Translations under genes and position numbers: made by a program | Notes under the pieces: model-generated | What the model was told of the DNA's origin: nothing | Seen by the model: only the letters and a program-made list of their open reading frames with translations | The model's database searches: none | Part shown: positions 8,937 to 18,804 of the stretch, piece after piece | How the letters are laid out: every line of letters begins with the position of its first letter | How positions within the stretch are numbered: position 1 is the stretch's first letter | Origin: Chitinophaga sancti | GTDB lineage: Bacteria; Bacteroidota; Bacteroidia; Chitinophagales; Chitinophagaceae | Direction: 5' to 3' | Assembly: GCF_034424315.1 (NCBI RefSeq) | Contig: NZ_CP139972.1 | Coordinates: forward strand, 4,402,001 to 4,466,000 | DNA: 64,000 nt

Positions 8937-10460
8937 CTAAATATTTAATGGAGTGCTTTGTGACTTTTTATTATTAATTATTCTACCTAAAAAGATGATA
9001 GCAAATGAAAATTCAATTACAGTGATAAAAATCTGGTAGCGCAGTACAACTGCTGCTGCTATAATATTAAATCCAAAGTCAAATATCCATAATACTCCTA
9101 TTATAAAAATACTTTTCCGAAGCTGACCGCCAATACCACTAAAACCAGTCATCACCATTAAAGAAATATAGGTCAACGAAAACATCATATGAATAATTAT
9201 ATTGAGTATAGGATAATTCATAAAAATCGTATTTCTAAAATTTATTGCTGAGTACTTTGCTGATATCGATTTCAGATTAAACCATTTTCTGGTAGCTAGC
9301 CCTAAACTATCCATACGAATCGTAAAGGGATTGTAACTATCAGTATAAACTTCCGGAGGAGAAATAAAATATCGCTGAATGTTGGGCCATATAAAATATT
9401 CTGAAAATGCTATTGGATTTTTAATAACTAATCTGGAACCATATTCCTGATAAAGAGGCCCTAATTTTGAGAATGTTTGTATGTCCAAAGGCGAACCTAC
9501 ATAGCCAAAGACTGAATCGCGGTAGGTCAATAAAGGTGAAGGATAGATATACATATAATAACTACCGCTGGTAGGGTCAGGAGTAAACAAATCTACGGAA
9601 TCAATTTTTTCATCAAAATACCGTTTAACATGTGCTTCTAAGGGTAAGAATTTCGGAGGAAGCACATCTTCCTTTTTCTTGTATACATGCTTATACATAT
9701 ACAAAGCGTCATTTGCTAACTTCCAACCTCCAAAAGACGAAAATTGGTTTACTCCAAAAGTGGATTTATTTTTATGAATAGTAAAAAATATAAAAGCTCC
9801 TATAAAAAAAAATTGAAGAAATATACCAATCAATTTATAGAGATAATCCTTCTTAATCAATAAAAAAGAAATTGTTCCTACCATTGGATAATACAAAGCA
9901 TTATATCTCACCATAAACACCATCAATATTAGTACAGCATGAGTTATTATCATCCAATATCGTGGATAGTTAACGATCCAAATAATGTTAGAAATCCATA
10001 AAATGCTTAAAGTGGTAAAAAGCGCATCAGATAATATTAAATTACTTGTATATATGTAAATAGGGTTAAAAAACAGAAAAATAAAAAGTATGAATGATAT
10101 CCATTTAGGGAGATTAAATAAATATTTTAAACTAAAAAAGAAAATTAACAGAGAAGTGTTTAAAAGAAAATATTGAACTGTTACAAATAAATTTGGCGAG
10201 TGGGAAAATCTTCCAATAAAACTTACAAACCAGGAATAACCAATTGGCCAGGCATTTACAAGAGCATTCGAGGCTGTGGCATTCAAATAATAGTATGAAT
10301 CAAATATTACATTAGGAAAAGGATAATATTTTTTAAAAACCCACCATAACAATACTGTTATTGAATAAGCTAATCCTAAATAAATCAGATTTTCTTTATC
10401 ATAAAAAATCTTTCTTTCAAATTCAATTTGTGTCAATTTCTGATACCTAAAAATTGTCAT
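8937..10460 (-). CDS. Polytopic membrane protein, GT-C glycosyltransferase-like, paralogue 3 of 6
   Basis: The 507-aa multi-pass protein has the family motifs: FDSYYYLNATASN (Asp54), NAWPIGYSWFVSFIG, NPIYIYTSNLILSDALF, VRYNALYYPMV, GGWKLANDALYMYKH, YQEYGSRLVIKNPIAF and AVVLRYQIFITVIEF. It is first of a two-gene minus-strand unit with paralogue 2. The 190 bp between its start and the plus-strand thioredoxin-like lipoprotein gene is a divergent promoter region. Divergence among paralogues is concentrated in the soluble loop (about residues 240-370), which would suit different acceptor or donor specificities (inference). Confidence 0.7.
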   Translation of the reverse strand: MTIFRYQKLTQIEFERKIFYDKENLIYLGLAYSITVLLWWVFKKYYPFPNVIFDSYYYLNATASNALVNAWPIGYSWFVSFIGRFSHSPNLFVTVQYFLLNTSLLIFFFSLKYLFNLPKWISFILFIFLFFNPIYIYTSNLILSDALFTTLSILWISNIIWIVNYPRYWMIITHAVLILMVFMVRYNALYYPMVGTISFLLIKKDYLYKLIGIFLQFFFIGAFIFFTIHKNKSTFGVNQFSSFGGWKLANDALYMYKHVYKKKEDVLPPKFLPLEAHVKRYFDEKIDSVDLFTPDPTSGSYYMYIYPSPLLTYRDSVFGYVGSPLDIQTFSKLGPLYQEYGSRLVIKNPIAFSEYFIWPNIQRYFISPPEVYTDSYNPFTIRMDSLGLATRKWFNLKSISAKYSAINFRNTIFMNYPILNIIIHMMFSLTYISLMVMTGFSGIGGQLRKSIFIIGVLWIFDFGFNIIAAAVVLRYQIFITVIEFSFAIIFLGRIINNKKSQSTPLNI

Positions 10461-10650
10461 TGAATCTTAATTTGGGGTCAATAATAGAATGTAAAATTTA
10501 ATATCAACCATCTCAAAATACTTAGTAGATGTGGAATACTTCATTGCGGAGGAATTTAAGTTTAAAACTTACTCCTCATCTCCAAACATAATTACTATTA
10601 GGGCAATTAAATTTGTTTTATTTCAACTACTATAACCCCATTTTAATAAT

Positions 10651-11133
10651 ATGAAAGTTAAGTCTCTATCTTTGGTTTTCCTTTTATTTATATACTCATG
10701 TTCAACACAGGATCCTATAAAAACAGGAAAAGAAGGGAAGGCCATGCCTAGTTTTACATATCAGGTTGCTAAAGATGAGTACCACAATACCTCTGAAATT
10801 CCTTCAGGTTCAAAGGTAGTATTTGTATATTTCCGTACACATTGTCCCTATTGTCAGGCAGAAACTGAGGATATTTTAGGTAATATCAACCATATGGATG
10901 AGTATAAATTTTACTTTATTTCTGCTGATACACTCCCATCAATAGAACATTTTATCGATCAACATAGATTAAATGATTATGCTAATGTAAGAGTGGGCCG
11001 TGACACTGCACATTTCTTTAGCAAATACTTTAATACGATCGGTGCTCCATATACAGCCATTTATAATAAGAATAAAATTTTGAAAGCAGTATTTATGGGG
11101 AAAATAGGAAGTAGAGAAATACAGAAGTACTAG
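10651..11133 (+). CDS. Thioredoxin-fold lipoprotein (TlpA/redoxin-like)
   Basis: The 160-aa protein has a lipoprotein signal (basic start, hydrophobic core, LFIYSC with Cys17 as the lipid attachment site). The mature part has the thioredoxin pattern VVFVYFRTHCPYCQAE, with the redox pair Cys65-Pro-Tyr-Cys68, and GAPYTAIYNKNKIL carries the cis-Pro-like loop. It probably acts as a membrane-anchored thiol reductase or oxidase in the periplasm. CPYC resembles glutaredoxin and DsbA-type active sites more than the CGPC of thioredoxin. It lies 40 bp upstream of paralogue 4 in the same direction, so it may be cotranscribed with paralogues 4 and 5. Confidence 0.85.
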   Translation: MKVKSLSLVFLLFIYSCSTQDPIKTGKEGKAMPSFTYQVAKDEYHNTSEIPSGSKVVFVYFRTHCPYCQAETEDILGNINHMDEYKFYFISADTLPSIEHFIDQHRLNDYANVRVGRDTAHFFSKYFNTIGAPYTAIYNKNKILKAVFMGKIGSREIQKY

Positions 11134-11173
11134 AATTACTTCTGTTATACCAAAATAACATTATTATACTATA

Positions 11174-12679
11174 ATGAATATTATTCCCAATTTATCATTA
11201 AAAAAAAGAAAAGAAAGAATCGGATCTTCTGATATTAAATATTCCATATTTGCAATTGGAATAAGTGCATTTTTATGGATATTATATAAATATTATTATC
11301 CTTATCCAAATCTTACCTTTGATTCCTATCACTATTTGATGAATATGCATTTGAATACAAATGCAGCGGGATGGCCAGTGGGCTATTCGAAATTTATCAA
11401 AATAATTGGTTCCCATTCATATGCAGCCAATCTGTTGACAGGAATCCAATATTTCACTATCCAACTTGGTTTCCTGTTTCTCTTCATTACTTTTAGATTA
11501 TTCTTTTCTCCGAGGAAATGGAGCTCGTTAATAATCTTTATATTCCTATTTATTAATCCAATCACTATATTTTGCAGTAATCATATCTTATCAGATTCTT
11601 TATATTTAGGGATTAGTGCTATCTGGATAACTCAAATACTATGGATTATATTCCGATTTGAACCTTACATGGTTATTACTCAGGCTATTTTACTTTTGAT
11701 CTTATTTGACCTAAGATATAATTCTTTATATTTTCCAATTATTACTGTTTTTGCATTTGGTGTTTCAAGGATAAAAACTTTATGGAAATTCGTAGGAATA
11801 ATACTATCCATCTTTATTCTTGGAACTTTTATTCAATACACCAGTAATGAAATGAAGAAAATTTCAGGAGTCAACCAATATGCTTACTCAAATGGCTGGA
11901 AACAGGCTAGCAATGGTCTCTACATTTATGAACATTATTACAAAAAAGAAAAAACGCCATTAAATGGTCAATTCACAGAACTTGATAGCTTAGTACGTGA
12001 TTATTTCAACAAACCACATCAGAAGGTTAGTTTATTTTACCCGGATCAGGAAATTACATTAGGTAGTTTTTATATGGCTGTAGGAGGAACTCCTCTATAC
12101 AGCTATATGCAATTAAAATCTGGCTTTAAAGACTGGAGCCTGGATTTTCATCGTACCGCTCCTTATGGACCATTATATCGCTCTTACGGTAATTACTTAA
12201 TTCTACATCATCTTACTGGTTATCTAAAATATGTAGTATTCCCAAACTCTCTATCATATTTTACACCATATCCGGAAATATTCAACAAAAACCCAGAAGC
12301 ATTTTCTTTATGGATGGACAATATATACGGTAAAGTAGCCCGCGACTGGTATAAATTGACTACGCTAAAAGTGACAGAAAGTTATATACATTTCAGAGAA
12401 ATTATCCTTAGTCCTTATCCATCAATTTATACAGCCATTCATCTAATATTCATCTTAACCTTTATTTTGTTCATCTATTTACATGGCTTCAATCTAATGA
12501 ATAGAATACAAATCTATGGAATAATGATCATGGCTATGATGTGTCTAGGTAATTATATTTTCACGGTATTATCAACAACAAGTGTATTACGATACCAACC
12601 ATCAATAATAGCTATCGAATTTACATTGGCAGTATATTTTATTGAGGAAATTCTAAGATCTGAAAAGAAAAGAGCATAA
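11174..12679 (+). CDS. Polytopic membrane protein, GT-C glycosyltransferase-like, paralogue 4 of 6
   Basis: The 501-aa protein has the family motifs: FDSYHYLMNMHLN (Asp50), AGWPVGYSKFIKIIG, NPITIFCSNHILSDSLY, DLRYNSLYFPIITV, NGWKQASNGLYIYEHYY, YRSYGNYLILHHLTGY and TSVLRYQPSIIAIEF. It is closest in layout to paralogues 1 and 5 (SNHI(M/L)SD, GWKQA). Only 8 bp separate its stop from paralogue 5, so they are almost certainly one transcript, perhaps with the upstream thioredoxin-like lipoprotein. Function is inferred as for paralogue 1. Confidence 0.7.
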   Translation: MNIIPNLSLKKRKERIGSSDIKYSIFAIGISAFLWILYKYYYPYPNLTFDSYHYLMNMHLNTNAAGWPVGYSKFIKIIGSHSYAANLLTGIQYFTIQLGFLFLFITFRLFFSPRKWSSLIIFIFLFINPITIFCSNHILSDSLYLGISAIWITQILWIIFRFEPYMVITQAILLLILFDLRYNSLYFPIITVFAFGVSRIKTLWKFVGIILSIFILGTFIQYTSNEMKKISGVNQYAYSNGWKQASNGLYIYEHYYKKEKTPLNGQFTELDSLVRDYFNKPHQKVSLFYPDQEITLGSFYMAVGGTPLYSYMQLKSGFKDWSLDFHRTAPYGPLYRSYGNYLILHHLTGYLKYVVFPNSLSYFTPYPEIFNKNPEAFSLWMDNIYGKVARDWYKLTTLKVTESYIHFREIILSPYPSIYTAIHLIFILTFILFIYLHGFNLMNRIQIYGIMIMAMMCLGNYIFTVLSTTSVLRYQPSIIAIEFTLAVYFIEEILRSEKKRA

Positions 12680-12687
12680 TTATAAAA

Positions 12688-14175
12688 ATGCAATTATCAA
12701 ATAACAAATCACTTCAAAACAGAACTTACATTACCTATAGCATAATTGCAGTAATGCTTAGTGCTATTATTTGGTCTTTATTTAAAATCTATTATCCGTA
12801 TCCCAATTTAACCTTTGATTCTTACTATTACATTGAAGCCGCTATTTCAAATTCTGATGTTAGTACCTGGCCTGTAGGCTACTCAAAATTTATTCGCCTA
12901 ATAGGTTCTTTCACTCATTCTGGAAATGCTTTAGTAACAGTTCAATATTTTATATTGCAATTTTCACTCCTTTTTCTTTTTCTTTCAATTAGAATAATTT
13001 TTGTTTTGAAAAAATGGATCTATGTTATCATTTTTATTTTTATTTTTATTAATCCTTTATTCTTATTTGGCAGCAATCATATAATGTCGGATACATTATT
13101 TACTGCTCTTAGCATGCTATGGGTAGGGCAACTAATTTGGCTCATTTATAATCCTAAACCATACATGATACTTACACATGCTATCCTTTTAGTAATGATT
13201 TTTACTATAAGATATTCAGCAATATATTATCCGGTTATTTCAATTTGCATTTTCATGCTAAGCGACCAACCCTTAAAATGGAAAATATTAGGAATTTTTT
13301 TAATGATATTATTTATTGAAGGCTTTATTCAATATACTAATCACAAAATGGAATTAGTTACAGGCTCACGGCAGTTTTCCTATACTGGAGGTTGGAAGCA
13401 AGCTAATAATGCATTGTATATGTATGAACATACTTTCAAACAAAACAAGGGGTCTATACCATCTCGATTCAAAGTAATAGATAGTATAACTCAAAGATAT
13501 TTTAGCGAGCCGCATGCACAAGTGGATTTATTAGAACATTTAGATGTTACCCAAGGAACGTGGTATACATCTTTTTCCCCTTCTCCATTAAGACAATATA
13601 TGAAAGTAAGTAAAGGAATAGCTCCAGCGACATCCGATTTCAAAAAGCTAGCTTATTTTGGCCCATTCTACAAAGATTATGGCAATTACCTTATTAAAAA
13701 ATATCCATTAGAATTTGTAAAGTATGTAGTCGCACCCAATATATTTACGTATTACTTTCCTATTTTAGAAATTTATGATACTGATAATCTTGCTTTTTCA
13801 TTAATGAATACTGATTTCAGCTTAAAAACACAACAATGGTTTAACCTCACCACTATATCTGTTCCAGAAAGCCTTATTCATTTAAGAGCAGTAATATTAG
13901 CTCCTTATGGATTAATATTTACAGTTGTTCATATCTGTTTCCTTTTTACTTTTATAGCATTTTTGTTTATAGGGGGCTATAAAGATACAATAAGAATCTA
14001 TGCGATTACTATTTCCATGTTAGCCACTATTTGTATACTAAATTTTCTTTTCATTATATTAATTGCACCAAGTGTATTAAGATTTCAATTAACCGTTTTC
14101 ATACTTGAATCTATCAATATTTTATTGATTCTAAACGTACTTATCTCTCAGGAGAACATTAAAAAAACTAGTTAA
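12688..14175 (+). CDS. Polytopic membrane protein, GT-C glycosyltransferase-like, paralogue 5 of 6
   Basis: The 495-aa protein has family motifs FDSYYYIEAAISN (Asp44), STWPVGYSKFIRLIG, NPLFLFGSNHIMSDTLF, IRYSAIYYPVISI, GGWKQANNALYMYEHTF, YKDYGNYLIKKYPLEF and PSVLRFQLTVFILE. It follows paralogue 4 by 8 bp. The two are similar throughout and probably arose by tandem duplication. The downstream 355 bp before the S9 peptidase has no gene, so the operon may end here. Confidence 0.7.
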   Translation: MQLSNNKSLQNRTYITYSIIAVMLSAIIWSLFKIYYPYPNLTFDSYYYIEAAISNSDVSTWPVGYSKFIRLIGSFTHSGNALVTVQYFILQFSLLFLFLSIRIIFVLKKWIYVIIFIFIFINPLFLFGSNHIMSDTLFTALSMLWVGQLIWLIYNPKPYMILTHAILLVMIFTIRYSAIYYPVISICIFMLSDQPLKWKILGIFLMILFIEGFIQYTNHKMELVTGSRQFSYTGGWKQANNALYMYEHTFKQNKGSIPSRFKVIDSITQRYFSEPHAQVDLLEHLDVTQGTWYTSFSPSPLRQYMKVSKGIAPATSDFKKLAYFGPFYKDYGNYLIKKYPLEFVKYVVAPNIFTYYFPILEIYDTDNLAFSLMNTDFSLKTQQWFNLTTISVPESLIHLRAVILAPYGLIFTVVHICFLFTFIAFLFIGGYKDTIRIYAITISMLATICILNFLFIILIAPSVLRFQLTVFILESINILLILNVLISQENIKKTS

Positions 14176-14530
14176 ATACAAAAGAAAGTATTTTTACACA
14201 TAAACTAGCTTAAACAATAATTACCCCCTTTTTCAGAAATATTATTCATTATGCCTCTAATCGCATTTGGAATAATTCTCTGTCAGTAATACAAATTATA
14301 TGAAAAGATGTTATAAAAAACATCTTAATGCAATAATCTTCTCAAACAGAATAATTAATTACAGACAAATTACTTTACCTGTATTTAATTATGACCTTAT
14401 TTATCAGTAATGTTTAATTGCATTCTATCTACTCATTTAATGAATAAATCAAAATGAATTGTATCAAATCTATAGATATATATTGAAAAATAATACAAAT
14501 TAAAGCAACCTTTAAACTAAATTAAATTTT
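14176..14530. other. Intergenic region before the S9 peptidase gene, no gene seen
   Basis: This is AT-rich. One short 8-bp hairpin (14305-14312 with 14319-14326, AAGATGTT) could be a weak terminator for the paralogue 4-5 unit. No coding frame or conserved motif was found. It presumably carries the promoter of the 14531 gene. Confidence 0.4.
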
Positions 14531-17176
14531 ATGAAAAATTTCATTTTAATGTCCTTGATCTTAATTGTATTTGTCAACCTCAACTACGGACAAGGCCTTT
14601 CAAAACCTTTATTGGATACGAGCGATTTGAAAAGCTTTCCAACTTTTATTAATTCATATTACGAAATCTCAGATAATGCAAATTATATTTATTATGATCA
14701 GGCCGCCCCAATTATTCAGTATAGTATTTCCTCCAAAATAGCAATTGTTAAGGCAATCAATGAGAAATGGGAAAAAGAAATCAATATGGATGGAACCGCA
14801 TCTTTTACGCCAGATAGCAGATATTTGATTTTTAGAACCTACACTGATAAACAGTTAGCTTGTTTAAAACTTGGAAGTAACGAAATAGATACATTCGGTG
14901 AAGTTAAAAATGATCAAATAATTAGCAGGAACGAAAACGAAGCAATAATCTCCTTTATCGAAAAAAAAAACAATAGTTTAGTTATATTGGATTTAAATAA
15001 AAAAAAAAAAACGTTTGAAAATTGCCTCTATTATAGAGTTGCCAATAACAGGCGAGCTATTGTACTTGTAACTCAGGAAAATAATTTAACCTATCTTTAT
15101 AAATTTGATATTAATACGGAAAAAAAAACTTTAATCTGGAAAGGAAATGATAATATAGAGAATGTAATAGTAGACTTTAATGGTGACAAAATTGCTTTCA
15201 GTATAAATTCGTTGTTTTTCTTGTACGATACGAATAATGAAATAAAAATTACGCCTATAGAATTAGCCAATGAAAGAGAATTTACCGGTTTGACAAATCC
15301 TATTCTTAATCGTTTTAGCAATAATGGGAAATTGCTTTTTTTTTATATGAATCAATCCATTCCCCCTTTAAAATCCTCAAAAGCCCAAGTAAGTATTTCC
15401 AGTTATCTTGATGGAATATTTAATCTTAACCCTTCGTTAACCCGCCCCCATTACACCTGCTCTTATAATTTAATCACCAAAAAAAACAAAAGGATTGAAC
15501 ATGACAATGAAAGAATCAAAAAAATCTCAGAAGATGAGAACGCATTTTTTATTGAAAGCGCTGAAGGCCCTAGTGCCCAACTTTATTGGAATAAGAAAAG
15601 TCGTCATAAGGACTATGTTTTATTTATTGATACTGAAGATACAGTTAGAATTCATACAGATAACGATAATAATAACATGTCCATATCCGGAAATTTTGTC
15701 ACCGGATCTTACCAAGCCTGGACCGATATATTTTGCACCGATGTTAAAAAAAAAGTACTTTATAACTTAACATCTAAATTGCCAATTCCATTATATAATG
15801 ACTTTATGGAAACACTAGAAACCCTAAAAGGTCGTGGGCTCTCTTTTAATACATATGTGACGCCCGATTCAAATGTGATAATCTCCGATTATTATGATTT
15901 ATGGTTGTTAGACTGTAGAAATGAATTTAGTGCTATCAATCTCACCAACAGCTTTGGAAGAAGTCATAACATTACTTTTCATATGATTCCAGATGATGGA
16001 AAATACAAAAGAAATAAAGAAGTGATTTTATCCGCCTATAATGAAAAAAACAAGCAAACTGGATTTTATAAAATCAAACTTGGTATAAATAAAGATCCGG
16101 AATTATTATCCATGGGAAATTATACTTATGATGAAATAAAGAAAGCAAAGAATTCAAATACTTGGATTGTAAAACGAATGAGTCCTACAGATGCCCCTAA
16201 TTATTTTTGGACTACTAATTTTAAATCTTTTCAACCTTTGTCAAATGTACATCCGGAGAAAAAGTTTAATTGGTTTACAACAGAACTAATCAAATACACC
16301 ACTAAAACCGGAGAAATCTACGATGCCATTCTCTATAAACCTGGAAATTTCGACTCCACTAAAAAGTATCCTGTTCTATTTAATTTCTATGAACAAGAGA
16401 GTTTCAAGCTTAATTACTTTCTACTTCCAGGTTATACGAGTATATTCTATTTTAATATCCCCATTATGTTAAGTCGGGGTTATTTGGTTTGTGTTCCAGA
16501 TATTCACTTCAAACTAGGAGAAACAGCAAATAGTATTGTAAATTGCGTCGAAGGAGCCGCTGATTATTTATCTCATTTACCATATGTAGACAGTGCTCAC
16601 TATGGTGCAAGTGGCGGTAGTTTTGGTGGGTATGGAGTAAATTGTCTAGCAGCATTAAGTCACAAGTTTTCAGCAATTGTTTCCATTTCTGGAATGAGTG
16701 ATCTTGTAAGTGCTTATGGAAATATACCAGGAATAAGAGAGGAAATTTACGAATATGGGCAAGTTAGAATGGGAGTTAGTTTGGCAAAAGATCCTGAAAG
16801 ATATCTACGCAACTCACCAATAAATTATGTCAAAAACGTAACTACTCCTTTATTGATTGTAATTAGTAAACTAGATGGAAATGTAAATATTCAACAAGGA
16901 ATAGAATTTTTCATTTCCTTAAGAAGAATGGGTAAGAAAGCTTGGTTACTTCAATATCTAAGTGATTCAGTATCTCATGGTGTCTTTGATAAAAATGATC
17001 AAAGAGATTTATATGGCCGAATGAATCAATTCTTTGATTATTATTTAAAGGGAAGCCCCATACCTAAATGGATGACAGAGGGAACTTCTATGATACTAAC
17101 TCATCAGCGATCTTCAACAGAATACGATCTTACAACTCGGAATCCGCCTAGTGGACTTCCTATTGATTCAATTTAA
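14531..17176 (+). CDS. Secreted prolyl oligopeptidase-like S9 family serine peptidase
   Basis: The 881-aa protein has a signal peptide (residues 1-20, ending NLNYGQG). Residues ~30-580 look like beta-propeller blades (repeated FTPDSRYLIFRT-type strands), followed by an alpha/beta hydrolase domain. The catalytic residues are visible: Ser697 in SGGSFGGYG, Asp782 in ISKLDGNVN and His816 in SVSHGVFDK. The S9 (DPP IV/acylaminoacyl peptidase-like) family cleaves short peptides; the propeller limits access of large substrates. The export signal puts it in the periplasm or outside. It follows the membrane-protein array, but no direct link is proven. Several A-runs (e.g. near 15001) make this gene prone to slippage, yet the frame is intact. 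Confidence 0.9.
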   Translation: MKNFILMSLILIVFVNLNYGQGLSKPLLDTSDLKSFPTFINSYYEISDNANYIYYDQAAPIIQYSISSKIAIVKAINEKWEKEINMDGTASFTPDSRYLIFRTYTDKQLACLKLGSNEIDTFGEVKNDQIISRNENEAIISFIEKKNNSLVILDLNKKKKTFENCLYYRVANNRRAIVLVTQENNLTYLYKFDINTEKKTLIWKGNDNIENVIVDFNGDKIAFSINSLFFLYDTNNEIKITPIELANEREFTGLTNPILNRFSNNGKLLFFYMNQSIPPLKSSKAQVSISSYLDGIFNLNPSLTRPHYTCSYNLITKKNKRIEHDNERIKKISEDENAFFIESAEGPSAQLYWNKKSRHKDYVLFIDTEDTVRIHTDNDNNNMSISGNFVTGSYQAWTDIFCTDVKKKVLYNLTSKLPIPLYNDFMETLETLKGRGLSFNTYVTPDSNVIISDYYDLWLLDCRNEFSAINLTNSFGRSHNITFHMIPDDGKYKRNKEVILSAYNEKNKQTGFYKIKLGINKDPELLSMGNYTYDEIKKAKNSNTWIVKRMSPTDAPNYFWTTNFKSFQPLSNVHPEKKFNWFTTELIKYTTKTGEIYDAILYKPGNFDSTKKYPVLFNFYEQESFKLNYFLLPGYTSIFYFNIPIMLSRGYLVCVPDIHFKLGETANSIVNCVEGAADYLSHLPYVDSAHYGASGGSFGGYGVNCLAALSHKFSAIVSISGMSDLVSAYGNIPGIREEIYEYGQVRMGVSLAKDPERYLRNSPINYVKNVTTPLLIVISKLDGNVNIQQGIEFFISLRRMGKKAWLLQYLSDSVSHGVFDKNDQRDLYGRMNQFFDYYLKGSPIPKWMTEGTSMILTHQRSSTEYDLTTRNPPSGLPIDSI

Positions 17177-17233
17177 AGAAGTCGATCAAATATTTAGCCA
17201 ATAAAATTTATAATTTCCATTTATTGTATAAAA

Positions 17234-17299
17234 AATTTCATTAAATAGGGAAATCAAGTCTATATAAATATAGACTTGATTTCCCTATTTAATGAAATT
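17234..17299 (+). terminator. 31-bp perfect palindromic hairpin after the S9 peptidase gene
   Basis: Bases 17234-17264 are perfectly complementary to 17269-17299, with only a 4-base loop (TAAA). It starts 57 bp after the stop codon. A stem of 31 paired bases without a mismatch is much longer than a usual terminator (5-12 bp). It may work as a strong bidirectional terminator or as an mRNA 3'-end stabiliser. There is no long U-tract. It might also be the residue of a small palindromic mobile repeat. Confidence 0.65.
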
Positions 17300-17334
17300 A
17301 TGAATTGCCCCATGAGGCCACATCATTCACTTTA

Positions 17335-17764
17335 TCTAGTGAGGTTCAAAAAAAATGTCATGATGAGGTTAAAGAAAAATCTCTACCTTAAATGCAATAT
17401 GAAAAAAATTTCACTGAGAGCTAGATTATTTCTATCTTGAAGAACAGTGATCACGTATAATCATTAGGAATCTAGCTGAGGGAAACAATGTTAACAAAGC
17501 ACCATTAACAACCAGAAAGTAAAGTATGACGGCATTTGAGCTGACGAATTGAAGTGAATAAATTGGAAATACCAGACTAAAGCATATCGTAGTCAATTTG
17601 AATCTTGGGAATGACTACCACAGGTATGTCTTAAAAAAGTTAGATGGCCTGATGATAATTACCAGAGATGAATTATTGTTGCAGGAGAAAGGACGTAAAG
17701 TCTGTAATCTGGTAGATATTATATTCCTTATTTCGTTGTAAACGGAATAATAACAAGAAGTATC
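17335..17764 (+). mobile_element. Strongly decayed IS3-family copy (type 1), plus orientation
   Basis: The bases GATGAGGTTAAAGAAAAATC, the following TATGAAAAAAATTTCACTGA and the later stretch around AAAAGTTAGATGGCCTGATG match, with many changes, the left end and orfA/orfB start of the complete copy at 35453-36648 (there: GTGAGGTTAGAGAAAAATCT, then the ATG of orfA). All frames are broken by stops. It is therefore an old, dead copy that directly abuts another copy in the opposite direction. Confidence 0.6.
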
Positions 17765-18081
17765 TGTAAGCTTACCTATATTTTGATCCAGGTAGAATAA
17801 GAGTTTTTTAAAAAAAATTTCAACATTTATATTCCGAACTCCAAAGGAGGAACAAATCCCAGTGCCTGATGAGGTCTGGATGTATTATTATCGTACCTCC
17901 TATTCCTCAGCCATCATTCGGACTTCAGCTAGTGTGAAAAAATGATAAGCATCCAACAACTCCCTGCTTAGTGAGGTATTATTGCGCTCGATAAAGGTAT
18001 TTTGAACGTAAGCATACGACGCGGAGCATCCCCCAATGCAACTGATTAGCTTCTAACTTTGCGTTCGTAAGAATAGCAAAT

Positions 18082-18402
18082 ATGAAACGAAAAAAATCTT
18101 CCGTAACCGGTCATCATTTCAGTGAACAAGAGATCATCTCAGCTCTTGAACAGTTCACTCAGGCTGGTAATATAAGTGTGAAGGAGTTTACCGCTGCCTT
18201 TCAGATATCGGCAGGTACTTTTTATAATTGGCGCAAACGCTATGGGAATCAACTTGTAGAAACAAATGCTCCCGTAGGGTTTATTGATGTAGACCTCTCT
18301 CCGGTCCAACAAGAGCCTGTGTCGGGAACTATCTTTGCAGAATATCGCGGTATTGTTTTTTATCAGCGCGTTGAACCTTCATATCTAAAAGCCCTGTTGT
18401 AA
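18082..18402 (+). CDS. tnpA: IS66 accessory protein TnpA-like
   Basis: The 106-aa protein has a helix-turn-helix typical of the first IS66 gene: EQEIISALEQFTQAGNISVKEFTAAF, then ISAGTFYNWRKRYG. It probably binds the IS ends to help the transposase. The next gene starts 1 bp after its stop codon, so the three genes form one operon. The start ATG lies 74 bp inside the left inverted repeat. Confidence 0.85.
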   Translation: MKRKKSSVTGHHFSEQEIISALEQFTQAGNISVKEFTAAFQISAGTFYNWRKRYGNQLVETNAPVGFIDVDLSPVQQEPVSGTIFAEYRGIVFYQRVEPSYLKALL

Positions 18403-18403
18403 T

Positions 18404-18763
18404 ATGTTATCACTAACTGGTTATCGCCTAGTATTATGGAACAGCAACACAGATATGCGCTTAAGTTTTAACGGCCTGTCTGGTATTGTTGTAAATGAGA
18501 TGAAAGAAGACCCTTTTCAGTATGGTACCCTCTATGCGTTTTTCAATCACCGTCGCACGCAGGTTAAGATTCTTGGCTGGGATGGAGACGGCTTCGGCAT
18601 ATTTTATAAAAGATTGTCAAGAGGTACTTTTGGTACACCTATATACAACATTGAAACTAAGATGATGGTGTTAGAAAAGAAGGATCTTTTACTAATATTG
18701 GAAGGAGTAGAAGTGAGATTCCGCAAACGTTATGAACGATCAGGCAGATATCATAAAAGCTGA
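18404..18763 (+). CDS. tnpB: IS66 TnpB-type accessory protein
   Basis: The 119-aa protein has the pattern of the IS66 Orf2 family: MRLSFNGLSGIV, DPFQYGTLYAFFNHRRTQVK, ILGWDGDGFGIFYKRLSRGTF. Its molecular role in IS66 transposition is not well known, but it is needed by many elements of the family. It is intact, and its stop is 41 bp before the transposase gene. Confidence 0.9.
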   Translation: MLSLTGYRLVLWNSNTDMRLSFNGLSGIVVNEMKEDPFQYGTLYAFFNHRRTQVKILGWDGDGFGIFYKRLSRGTFGTPIYNIETKMMVLEKKDLLLILEGVEVRFRKRYERSGRYHKS

Positions 18764-18804
18764 TAAATATTTTATCAGAATAAATCATAAATACTTGGGT
18801 ATGA

